From the IMG/VR virus record IMGVR_UViG_3300010354_007419, positions 1 to 24,267 of that record: DNA of 24,267 nucleotides. One strand, written 5' to 3'. The position numbers and the translations under genes were made by a program. Of this stretch, positions 7,111-14,178 are shown in pieces. The first letter of the stretch is position 1. Each line of letters starts with the position of its first letter. The stretch is from a virus. The notes under the pieces are model-generated. The model did not search any database. It was not told the DNA's origin and saw only the letters and a program-made list of their open reading frames with translations.

Positions 7111-7721
7111 TCAATGATCTCCCGATAGTCTTGTTCTTTAAGAACATAATAATGAGTTAGTAGATCTTTGGCAAATGACCATTTAGGCGGATAACTAAAT
7201 CTAATATTAATTCGTGGAAGAAACGCTACAAGTCTGTGACTTAAAGTCATGCTATCAACCATATCATAAGCACCCATGCCGTTTAGATTAGCGTATACAT
7301 GTAAATTATCTACCTTGTTGTCGTGAATAAAACGCAGAGATTCCCATATACTTCCTTCAGCTGCTTCGCCATCGCTAATCATACAGTAAACATTTTTATT
7401 AGGAGTAGCTAAAGCATGCCCGATAGCAATAGGCAATCCGGAACCAAGACTGCCAGTAGAGCAGTACAAATGATTTTCAAGATCTCTGCCTGGATGGATT
7501 CCATGCTTATGCAGCATAGCAACTGGATCAACTCCGTAATATTTTTCAAGCACTACGTATAGAGCAAGTCCTGCATGACCGTTGCTTAAAATAAAAACCT
7601 CATCGTTTTGACGATGCTCGTAAATTTCTTCGATAATAGGTAACGCACTTAATGTAGAACTAAGGTGACTTAATCGTTCTTGATAGGTTATATCAATTAA
7701 TCTACGTTTAGTTGGTGTCAT
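7107..7721 (-). CDS. transketolase-like, ThDP diphosphate-binding subunit
   Basis: 204 residues covering the N-terminal domain of transketolase. Recognisable parts are LSNGHAGLALYVVL (H49, compare LSKGHA in transketolases), GIHPGRDLENHLYCSTGSLGSGL (75-95) and the ThDP/metal motif beginning SDGEAAEGS (116-124) and ending with the Asn of YANLNGMG (N145, N147). The usual N-domain is about 270-280 residues, so this one is trimmed. It pairs with the overlapping downstream gene (7110-6628) as a split enzyme. It follows a methyltransferase gene with a 1-nt overlap, so it is part of the minus-strand sugar operon. Confidence 0.85.
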   Translation of the reverse strand: MTPTKRRLIDITYQERLSHLSSTLSALPIIEEIYEHRQNDEVFILSNGHAGLALYVVLEKYYGVDPVAMLHKHGIHPGRDLENHLYCSTGSLGSGLPIAIGHALATPNKNVYCMISDGEAAEGSIWESLRFIHDNKVDNLHVYANLNGMGAYDMVDSMTLSHRLVAFLPRINIRFSYPPKWSFAKDLLTHYYVLKEQDYREIIE

Positions 7722-8290
7722 TAGATGCCTTTAAAAAATAAAACTTGTGTCGTACCACCTGCGTCATCTTCTTTTATGATTCTATCAGAAAATTTTTCTT
7801 TAAATTCACGATAAGCCCGCCCGACACCTACTACATCAGTGTCGTCAACCACAATACGACCGCCTTGTTTTAATAGTCGAACTGCAATTCCAAAGTCGAC
7901 TACTACATGTTCATAATGATGGTTACCATCAATGGTAACTGCAGATATGTTCATTTCATTGATTTGTTGATCGGTCAATTGATTGGCAAAATCTGTGCTA
8001 GTCATTTCAAACAATGTAATATTATCTAAATCTTTTGTATTTTCTAAAAAATTTTGTTTTTGTTGATTTAGATACGATCCAGTGCTGCTACCAGAACTTG
8101 CATTAGTGTGCCCATCTTCAATGAACGGATCGACTGCATAACATTTTTTTCCTGAATTTTCTCTAGCTACTCTAGCGAATCCTGCGCCGTTAAACACACC
8201 AATTTCAAAATAGTTTCCGTCAATTGTTGGTAACTCTCTGCACACATAATCGTATACTTGTCCACTTAATACACTCATGCTTATTTCCAT
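7721..8290 (-). CDS. class I methyltransferase (Methyltransf_24-like)
   Basis: Up to 189 residues. SAM-binding motif YFEIGVFNGAGFAR at 27-40, an acidic strand (CYAVDPF), and the family signature ITIDGNHHYEHVVVDF (written here as TIDGNHHYEHV) with GGRIVVDDTD after it. Such enzymes are common in bacterial cell-surface sugar clusters and probably O-methylate a sugar. Two starts are possible: ATG 8290, which overlaps the upstream gene by 10 nt, or ATG 8278, which has a GGAA-type site before it and begins MSVLSG. I give the longer form. Acceptor unknown. Confidence 0.8.
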   Translation of the reverse strand: MEISMSVLSGQVYDYVCRELPTIDGNYFEIGVFNGAGFARVARENSGKKCYAVDPFIEDGHTNASSGSSTGSYLNQQKQNFLENTKDLDNITLFEMTSTDFANQLTDQQINEMNISAVTIDGNHHYEHVVVDFGIAVRLLKQGGRIVVDDTDVVGVGRAYREFKEKFSDRIIKEDDAGGTTQVLFFKGI

Positions 8291-8988
8291 GCAAAAAGTT
8301 GATCGTGAATTACCAATTCAGTCTGATAACCATGTCGTTGGAACAGTTCTGCCAATTGTTGTCTATTGCTGTCTAGATTGCCGGGCCATGCATTTTCTTT
8401 TACGTCTGTTTGGTGTACTTCTACGAACCAGAACTTAACCTTGTCGGCAATTGGTCCAAGAGTAGTGTCGGTTAGAGCTTGCATCTCAGATCCTTCGATA
8501 TCACACTTGATAAAGTCAACTTGGTTCAATCCTTGCATGTGTAGCAAGGTTTCTAATGTCATACACTGCACTTGAGTTTCAGTCCCGTTACGATCAAGCA
8601 TACTGTTTGTGGTGCTGTTCTCGTTAATGAAAAAAGAAATCATTTCGTTGTGCGGTCCGATGGCCAACTGCAACGGCGTAATGTTATTATGATCTTGAAC
8701 AATTTCTTGTAGTACACTAAATGTTTTTGGTGTCGGTTCCACTGCAATTAATTTTTTGCAACTGTCTGCTGCATACAAACTAAACAATCCGCAATTTGCA
8801 CCAAGATCGAGTACAGTCATGTCGCTGTGATTGGCAAATATAGGATCGTACATACGATCCTCGTTGATTTGTTGTAAAATGACATCGGTGTGATTTTGTG
8901 TGTTGTTAAACCATGCTACAACATCAGGATGCTGGCTTTGATATATGTAATTGTTTTGTTTACTGGTTTTAATTTGTCGTTCTATCAT
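8281..8988 (-). CDS. FkbM-family methyltransferase
   Basis: 235 residues. SAM motif VLDLGANCGLFSLYAA (59 onwards), AVEPTPKTFSVL after it, and the FkbM hallmark VDFIKCDIEGSEMQAL near residues 156-171 in which the Asp-Ile-Glu-Gly segment lines the active site. FkbM enzymes O-methylate hydroxyl groups on sugars and polyketides and are frequent in glycan clusters of bacteria and phages. It overlaps the upstream epimerase gene by 20 nt. It is one of four methyltransferases in the window, so the final glycan is probably heavily methylated. Confidence 0.85.
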   Translation of the reverse strand: MIERQIKTSKQNNYIYQSQHPDVVAWFNNTQNHTDVILQQINEDRMYDPIFANHSDMTVLDLGANCGLFSLYAADSCKKLIAVEPTPKTFSVLQEIVQDHNNITPLQLAIGPHNEMISFFINENSTTNSMLDRNGTETQVQCMTLETLLHMQGLNQVDFIKCDIEGSEMQALTDTTLGPIADKVKFWFVEVHQTDVKENAWPGNLDSNRQQLAELFQRHGYQTELVIHDQLFAWK

Positions 8989-9811
8989 ATTTTGCCTTTA
9001 ATAAAAAATCTCTGATACCTGTTTCTAAGTCGTATTCGCAATCAAAACCAAGTTTAAATGATTTGGCTATATCGCATACCCATACGTTGTTCTCGAATGC
9101 TTTTCGCATTTCTGCTACTTTAGCTACCGGAGCATCTGTGTTATCAGTAACCTTTGTCCATATATCGAGTAAATCAAAATTACTTGTCTGCAATCCACTG
9201 CCAAAATTAACAATTTCCCCGGGCGCTAAATCCCAAGTTTGTAATACCAGATCAATTCCGCGAACAAAATCATTTATATAAATGAAATCGTGATGACCTT
9301 GATATAAAGTCATTGGTTCGTTGTAATTAAACGCACGATACAATCTTGGGAATAATCTATGCGGTCTTTCTCCTGGACCATAAACACTGTACGGTCTTAC
9401 GATCCAAACGGGCAAGTTGAAAAATCTGGCCCAGCCCTGGCACATCAATGTTGCAGCACCTTTGGTAGCTTGATAGTAATCAACCGGCTTCAGTAAATCT
9501 GTTTCAGCAGTAGAATGATCAGTTGGCCCATATTCACTGCTAGAACCAATTTGAATTAAACGGCAGTATTGATCACATTCGCGAACATATTCTAATACAG
9601 TCTGAACCATCGCAATGTTTGGTTCGAACATGTGTTCGGGATCGTATATCTCGGCTGCTGAGTTAATTATAGCATCAGGTTGGAATTGACGCAAGCATTC
9701 GCGTAATTGTTCATTTCTACGGAACGCATAGACTTCGTGACCGCGCTTAGAATAATACTCTACTAGGTTTTGTCCGACAAAACCCGTGGCGCCTGTTATG
9801 AATATTCTCAT
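8969..9811 (-). CDS. NAD-dependent epimerase/dehydratase
   Basis: 280-residue extended short-chain dehydrogenase. NAD motif TGATGFVG (6-13), SAAEIYDPEHM (51-61), the active-site strand IGSSSEYG (88-95) and the catalytic YYQATK (Y113, K117). It lacks the Thr-Asp-Glu triad of 4,6-dehydratases (Ser-Ser-Glu here), so it is better read as a reductase or epimerase of a nucleotide sugar, for example acting on the 4-keto product of the dehydratase in the same operon. It overlaps the glycosyltransferase gene by 4 nt (ATGA). Exact reaction unknown. Confidence 0.83.
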   Translation of the reverse strand: MRIFITGATGFVGQNLVEYYSKRGHEVYAFRRNEQLRECLRQFQPDAIINSAAEIYDPEHMFEPNIAMVQTVLEYVRECDQYCRLIQIGSSSEYGPTDHSTAETDLLKPVDYYQATKGAATLMCQGWARFFNLPVWIVRPYSVYGPGERPHRLFPRLYRAFNYNEPMTLYQGHHDFIYINDFVRGIDLVLQTWDLAPGEIVNFGSGLQTSNFDLLDIWTKVTDNTDAPVAKVAEMRKAFENNVWVCDIAKSFKLGFDCEYDLETGIRDFLLKAKYDRTTN

Positions 9812-10449
9812 CTGACCAGATTTGATAGGTGATAATTGGCTCTACTTATGCGAGTGGGTTTGTATGTTCCGGGCCAATGCACAATCCAATCTCCCGATTC
9901 CCATGCACCGCTGTTACCAAAGATATCAAACCTTGCGTCGCAGTAATCGTAAATTTCAGGCTCGTAACTATTCATATATTTTTGTGGTACAATTTTTACT
10001 ATACCAGAATATTCTTCAATGGTGTCGATGATCACTTGCTGTTCGGCCCACTCAACATCTTTGTAAGCTTCTTCTTGGTCAATGATCATTTGCAAATATG
10101 CACGACCTGGCTCACTGTTGCGAGCTAGAAAGTTACCAGAATTGATATTTAAACGGTCAACTGGCACAATAAAATGATAATCGTTATCCACACGATCTTC
10201 GATCCTGACAGAGAGGTTAGTTATAGTAGCATCGCACTCGCTGAATAGTAGCCATTCAATGTCTGGATGTTGTTTGAACAAATCTAATGTAAAATGAATT
10301 TTGTTAAATCCGGTGATTGTGCTATACTTCATTTTGTCTAGCACAAAAAATTTGTATCCGTGTCGCTCACAATATTCTTGTTTGGGGGAGTTAGTTAGTT
10401 CTGCTAAATCAGCATAGTTTGCGTCGTGTAGACTGGCAACGGCGTGCAT
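9808..10449 (-). CDS. GT34-like (GMA12/MNN10-type) glycosyltransferase
   Basis: 213 residues with a GT-A-type layout like the galactosyl/mannosyltransferase family GT34. There is an N-terminal start without signal peptide, the strand before the metal site as IEWLLFSECDATITN (64-78) where ECD stands for the usual DxD, NSGNFLARNS for the conserved N(S/T)G.FL.R block, and a late SGDWIVHWPG. GT34 enzymes are best known from fungi and plants but occur in bacteria and viruses. It heads the minus-strand operon, with AAGGA as ribosome-binding site close before the ATG. Donor and acceptor cannot be read. Confidence 0.78.
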   Translation of the reverse strand: MHAVASLHDANYADLAELTNSPKQEYCERHGYKFFVLDKMKYSTITGFNKIHFTLDLFKQHPDIEWLLFSECDATITNLSVRIEDRVDNDYHFIVPVDRLNINSGNFLARNSEPGRAYLQMIIDQEEAYKDVEWAEQQVIIDTIEEYSGIVKIVPQKYMNSYEPEIYDYCDARFDIFGNSGAWESGDWIVHWPGTYKPTRISRANYHLSNLVR

Positions 10450-10500
10450 AGAATTCCTTGAAAATCAATTTGTTGAGTATTTATTATACTAAGTATTGCT
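10450..10500. promoter_or_regulatory. divergent promoter region between two glycan operons
   Basis: 51-bp intergenic region feeding the minus-strand operon (start 10449) and the plus-strand operon (start 10501). On the minus strand TATAAT (10488-10483) overlaps an AATAAATA octamer (10485-10478) that resembles a T4-type late box. On the plus strand TATACT (10485-10490) lies 10 nt before ATG 10501, which has no Shine-Dalgarno. No good -35 hexamer at 17 bp is visible on either strand. The two -10 boxes overlap, so the two directions may compete. Confidence 0.45.
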
Positions 10501-11346
10501 ATGAAAATATACGATTGTTTCACCTTTTATAATGAATTTGATCTATTAGATCTTAGAATTGCCGAAATGTACGATCATGTGGATTACATGGTGCTAGTAG
10601 AAGGCAACACTACATTCCAAAATCAACCAAAAGATTTTAATTTTGCCAAACGCTCAAAAGACTACGAACATCATACCAAATTGATATACATTGGCATCGA
10701 AGACATGCCTATGAGCGCAGATCCTTGGGAAAATGAACGATATCAAAGAGACTCTATCATGCTAGGAATAGAGGATGCCCACGATGATGATTTGATAATC
10801 ATCAGCGATATTGATGAAATACTGCGTCCTGAAACTATAGCTGAACTGAGAAACAACCAAGCCGACATATACGGGTTCAGGATGCCTTTGTTTAATTTTA
10901 AATTCAATTACATGTTGTCTACACAAGACAAGTATTCGGTATGGTCTGGCGCACTTAAAAAGAAATTACTCAACTCACCTGAGGAATTTAGGCGTCAACG
11001 ACATGCGCTAAACAATCTAGATTGGCAATATCATGATGGCACAATTAAAATTGTAGAACATGCTGGCTGGCATTTTACTTACCTGGGCAACAGCGATTTT
11101 GCCAAAAACAAAATTCAAAGTTTTGCACACGCCGATGACAATAAACCGGAAATATTAAATCAAATCAATATTGAAGAAAGTATTCAATTGGGCCGAGGTA
11201 TCAAGTTAGATAATCCAGATTATTTGTTTACACCTGTTGCGGTAGACAATTACTTGCCCGATACTGTGATTAAAAATCAAATTAAATACAAAGACTATTT
11301 ACTTACTGAGGCCACTCAAAGTGCAAGAAACCTATTACCGCAATAA
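10501..11346 (+). CDS. GT17-like glycosyltransferase
   Basis: 281 residues resembling family GT17 (beta-1,4-N-acetylglucosaminyltransferase, MGAT3-like). The N-terminus MKIYDCFTFYNEFDLLDLR is characteristic. VEGNTTFQNQPKDFNF follows (33-48), then a metal-binding IISDIDEIL (D103, D105) and an EHAGWHFTYLG block (about 186-196). Animals use such enzymes on N-glycans; bacterial and viral members also occur, with unknown acceptors. It has no signal or membrane segment, so it is cytoplasmic. It overlaps the radical SAM gene by 26 nt, which implies translational coupling. Confidence 0.85.
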   Translation: MKIYDCFTFYNEFDLLDLRIAEMYDHVDYMVLVEGNTTFQNQPKDFNFAKRSKDYEHHTKLIYIGIEDMPMSADPWENERYQRDSIMLGIEDAHDDDLIIISDIDEILRPETIAELRNNQADIYGFRMPLFNFKFNYMLSTQDKYSVWSGALKKKLLNSPEEFRRQRHALNNLDWQYHDGTIKIVEHAGWHFTYLGNSDFAKNKIQSFAHADDNKPEILNQINIEESIQLGRGIKLDNPDYLFTPVAVDNYLPDTVIKNQIKYKDYLLTEATQSARNLLPQ

Positions 11347-12211
11347 CACAAGCAGACCTACACTAGAAATTACAACCATGATTGGTTGTCCATTGATGTG
11401 CAATTATTGTCCTCAAGACAACCTAAGAGATGCATATGGTGATGATATCAAATATATGCAACTAGAAGACTTTAAAATAATAATAGACAAACTTCCTAGA
11501 GACGTTAGACTTGACTTCAGCGGACAGTCGGAACCATGGGTCAATCCTGACTGCACTGACATGGTAGCACATGCCCTTGCTCAAGGTTTTAAACTGGCCA
11601 TTTTTACTACACTGTATAATTGGGACGAAAACACTGTGCATAGAATGGGCGAACTACTGCTACAGTATGCAGATCAAATTGAAATTTTTAAGATACATTT
11701 CCCAGATGAAAAAGGAAACATGCGTGGATGGAAACCTAGTGCCGATTGGGAATATGCCTACATAGGTATGCGTACAATTTTACAAAAAGTAGGCATTCAT
11801 TATGAAGCAATGACTATGAGTGATGATGGAGTACATCCTGCTATTAGACACCTACCAGGAGTAGTAGTTAGTCATAGCTGGTCAGTGGCAGCCCATGATC
11901 GAGCAGGTACACTGGATACCGATCAAGTCAAGGAACAACCAATCAAGTTTTCGCCCAAACATCAACAGCCTATAAAATGTAGTAAAACAGAGTTATACAA
12001 TCAAGGAGTACTATTGCCAAATGGTGAGGTATTATTATGTTGTATGGATTACGATAAAAAACACGTAATGGGTAATTTGTTAGAACATGAGTACAAAAAT
12101 TTATACACCAACCCAGAAATAAACAAATTGAAAAAATTAAATGCGTTGTCCGAATATACAGACGAATCTTTATGTAAAAGTTGTGTGGATGCAGTTGTTG
12201 ACAACAGCTGA
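11321..12211 (+). CDS. radical SAM/SPASM-domain enzyme
   Basis: 296 residues. The cluster-binding CxxxCxxC is C23, C27, C30 in GCPLMCNYCPQ near the N-terminus. A C-terminal SPASM-like region has IKCSKTELYNQG, PNGEVLLCCMDYD and LCKSC, which could hold an auxiliary iron-sulfur cluster. Such enzymes carry out radical chemistry on peptides, sugars or alcohols. I chose GTG 11321, since GAGG at 11308-11311 is well spaced and the first in-frame ATG (11378) falls just before the Cys motif. It lies inside the glycan cluster after GT17, which suggests sugar dehydrogenation or epimerisation, though peptide modification is possible. Confidence 0.85.
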   Translation: MQETYYRNNTSRPTLEITTMIGCPLMCNYCPQDNLRDAYGDDIKYMQLEDFKIIIDKLPRDVRLDFSGQSEPWVNPDCTDMVAHALAQGFKLAIFTTLYNWDENTVHRMGELLLQYADQIEIFKIHFPDEKGNMRGWKPSADWEYAYIGMRTILQKVGIHYEAMTMSDDGVHPAIRHLPGVVVSHSWSVAAHDRAGTLDTDQVKEQPIKFSPKHQQPIKCSKTELYNQGVLLPNGEVLLCCMDYDKKHVMGNLLEHEYKNLYTNPEINKLKKLNALSEYTDESLCKSCVDAVVDNS

Positions 12212-12227
12212 TTGACCGTGTTACAAT
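12198..12227 (+). promoter_or_regulatory. sigma70-like promoter for the 12255 gene and perhaps the long glycan operon
   Basis: TTGACA at 12198-12203 and TACAAT at 12222-12227 with 18 bp between. The -35 lies inside the end of the radical SAM gene. Transcription would start near 12234, leaving a leader of about 20 nt with GGAG at 12244-12247 before ATG 12255. Confidence 0.55.
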
Positions 12228-12254
12228 TACGATTCAACTAATCTGGAGTCAACT

Positions 12255-12404
12255 ATGTTTGAATCAATCGAAATTCGTAAAGTAGCAAATGGTTTCGTGG
12301 TTACTGTTCATCTCGAGGATGAGACCATGGAATATGTGTTTGATACTGCTCGCAAAGCAATGAGTCATATTAAACAATTCGTAGCGCCAAAGGCCGGCGA
12401 ATAA
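12255..12404 (+). CDS. small conserved-looking phage protein, 49 residues
   Basis: Reads MFESIEIRKVANGFVVTVHL and continues EDETMEYVFDTARKAMSHIKQF to residue 49. The pattern of a beta-strand pair (ANGFVVTVHL, EYVFD) followed by one helix looks like a small single-domain protein with many relatives in phages, as I recall, but I cannot name its function. Start supported by GGAG 8 nt upstream. The AATAAATA box at 12400-12407 overlaps its stop codon. A frame on the opposite strand over 12264-12476 is rejected because this one has a promoter and ribosome-binding site. Confidence 0.7.
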   Translation: MFESIEIRKVANGFVVTVHLEDETMEYVFDTARKAMSHIKQFVAPKAGE

Positions 12405-12407
12405 ATA
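12400..12407 (+). promoter_or_regulatory. AATAAATA octamer, T4-late-promoter-like
   Basis: AATAAATA lies 28 nt before the ATG of the 4,6-dehydratase-like gene at 12436, leaving room for a short leader with GAGG at 12428-12431. T4 late promoters are TATAAATA and have no -35. The same octamer precedes the minus-strand genes at 3323 and 10449. No late sigma or coactivator gene is in the window, so function is inferred. Confidence 0.35.
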
Positions 12408-12435
12408 TAAGAAATTCAATAATCTCTGAGGTAAA

Positions 12436-13470
12436 ATGTCAAAAACAGTATTAATCACCGGCGGCGCCGGTTTCATTGCACATCATGTAATCGATTTAAT
12501 TCTTAAAACAACAGAGTGGAAGATCGTCTGCCTTGACCGGCTTGATATTTCTGGTAATCTAAATCGATTACACGATATGCTGCAAGACCATGATTCTAAA
12601 ATGGTCAGTCAACGCTTGCGTATTGTGTTTCACGATCTCAAAGCAGAGATCAACAGCCAAATTGTACATGACATTGGTCCAGTAGACATTGTTCTACACT
12701 TGGCTGCAGGCAGTCACGTGGATCGTTCAATCGCCTACCCCATGGAGTTTGTACAGGACAATGTGGTTGGCACAGTTAATATGTTAGACTATGCAAGGAA
12801 GAACTTACCTAATTTGGAGAAGTTTGTATATTTTTCCACCGACGAGATATTTGGCATTGCACCGCCTGGTGTTTCATATCGCGAGTATGATCGATATAAC
12901 AGTACCAATCCCTACTCCGCGTCTAAAGCGGCAGCGGAAGAGTTTTGCGTGGCGTATGAAAATACTTACAAAATGCCTATTGTTGTTACGCATACCATGA
13001 ATGTATTCGGCGAACGACAGCATCCGGAAAAGTTTATTCCGGCAACTATTCAGAAAGTGAGAGATGGGGAAACAGTCATCATACACAGTGATCCAACCCG
13101 AACCGTGGCAGGTTCGCGAATGTACATCCATGCCCGAGATGTTGCTGAAGGTCTTATGTTCATACTCGGTCTTGAGAATTATACTCACACCGGTGACTAC
13201 GGCCACGCCCACTGTCCGAAGTTTAATCTTGTTGGCACAGAAGAAATTGATAACCTTACCCTAGCACAAATGATTGCTGCGGCTGTAGGTAAAGAATTAA
13301 AATATGAAATGACTGACTTCCATACCAGCCGCCCCGGCCACGACATGCGTTATGCACTAGACGGTGGATTGTTAAAGAGCCTAGGTTGGGAACCCAAGAT
13401 CAAATTGAGCGAACGTATCACAGAAATGGTTAAATGGACATTACATAACGAAAGATGGTTAAGCAAATGA
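12436..13470 (+). CDS. NDP-sugar 4,6-dehydratase-like enzyme
   Basis: 344 residues, RmlB/CapD-like extended SDR. NAD motif TGGAGFIA (8-15; the last Gly is Ala), LAAGSHVDRS (89-98), STDEIFG (134-140), NPYSASK (Y160, K164), and C-terminal TSRPGHDMRYALDGGLLKSLGW. The Thr-Asp-Glu triad argues for 4,6-dehydration of an NDP-hexose. It differs from the 5675 enzyme in length and in base composition: it looks richer in GC than the neighbouring glycosyltransferase genes, which hints at separate acquisition. Ribosome site GAGG at 12428-12431. It overlaps the next gene. Confidence 0.84.
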   Translation: MSKTVLITGGAGFIAHHVIDLILKTTEWKIVCLDRLDISGNLNRLHDMLQDHDSKMVSQRLRIVFHDLKAEINSQIVHDIGPVDIVLHLAAGSHVDRSIAYPMEFVQDNVVGTVNMLDYARKNLPNLEKFVYFSTDEIFGIAPPGVSYREYDRYNSTNPYSASKAAAEEFCVAYENTYKMPIVVTHTMNVFGERQHPEKFIPATIQKVRDGETVIIHSDPTRTVAGSRMYIHARDVAEGLMFILGLENYTHTGDYGHAHCPKFNLVGTEEIDNLTLAQMIAAAVGKELKYEMTDFHTSRPGHDMRYALDGGLLKSLGWEPKIKLSERITEMVKWTLHNERWLSK

Positions 13471-14177
13471 TCAAACACGGTTTTGTAGTTACTTCTGCTG
13501 TTAATAGTAAATTTGGAGTATATAGTCCCGAAGAAAGACTAGCACAAACTGTCATCACTCTGCAGAATATTAGATTTCGAGTACCGGATGCAAAAATCAT
13601 TGTGATGGAATGTGCTGGTACAGCACTGACAGAATCACAAAGCAATACACTGGAACAAAATTGTGATTTACTTTTGGACTTCAGTCGCGACCCTGATGTA
13701 TTGGCTATCTACCAAAGTGACAATTGGGATGTGGTTAAAAATAGTACAGAGATTATGTGCTTTTCTCGAGCATTGCGTATGTGCAAAGATGACGGTGACT
13801 TCGCGGGGCTAGATAGAATACATAAAATGTCAGGTCGGTATATACTAAATGACGAATTCAGTCTTGGAGTCTACGAAGAATATCCAGACCGTATTATTAT
13901 TGGTCCTAAACACAAAAGTCAGTTTCCATACCATGTGACTGGAATTGAATTACAATACATGGCTAGACTTTGGTCCTGGCCTGCTGATCAGACCGAACGT
14001 GTAATTCAAGTGTATAATGATAGTCTAAGCTATATAGGACAACGAGTAAGCCAAGGCGGATACGCAGATATCGAGCATGTATTATATAAATTCTTACCTG
14101 TAGAATTAGTGCAGGAACTACCTGTTCTTGGTGTAGAAGGATTTATTGCACCAAACGGTATACCTATTAAAAACTAA
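13455..14177 (+). CDS. hypothetical protein of the glycan operon, possible glycosyltransferase
   Basis: 240 residues (236 if translation starts at ATG 13467, which makes an ATGA overlap with the previous stop; neither start has a strong Shine-Dalgarno). No clear family. The block LDRIHKMSGRYILNDEF (about 117-133) is like the K.SGRY.L segment seen in several phage and viral glycosyltransferase-like proteins, and the N-terminal VVTSAVNSKFGVYSPEERLAQT suggests a nucleotide-binding strand-loop. Its place between a dehydratase and a C-methyltransferase gene supports a sugar-related role. There is no membrane segment or signal peptide. Confidence 0.68.
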   Translation: MVKQMIKHGFVVTSAVNSKFGVYSPEERLAQTVITLQNIRFRVPDAKIIVMECAGTALTESQSNTLEQNCDLLLDFSRDPDVLAIYQSDNWDVVKNSTEIMCFSRALRMCKDDGDFAGLDRIHKMSGRYILNDEFSLGVYEEYPDRIIIGPKHKSQFPYHVTGIELQYMARLWSWPADQTERVIQVYNDSLSYIGQRVSQGGYADIEHVLYKFLPVELVQELPVLGVEGFIAPNGIPIKN

Positions 14178-14178
14178 C

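Noticed and set aside
12264-12476. Minus-strand frame across the 49-residue gene
   Set aside because: The plus-strand gene has a TTGACA/TACAAT promoter and GGAG; the minus-strand frame has neither.
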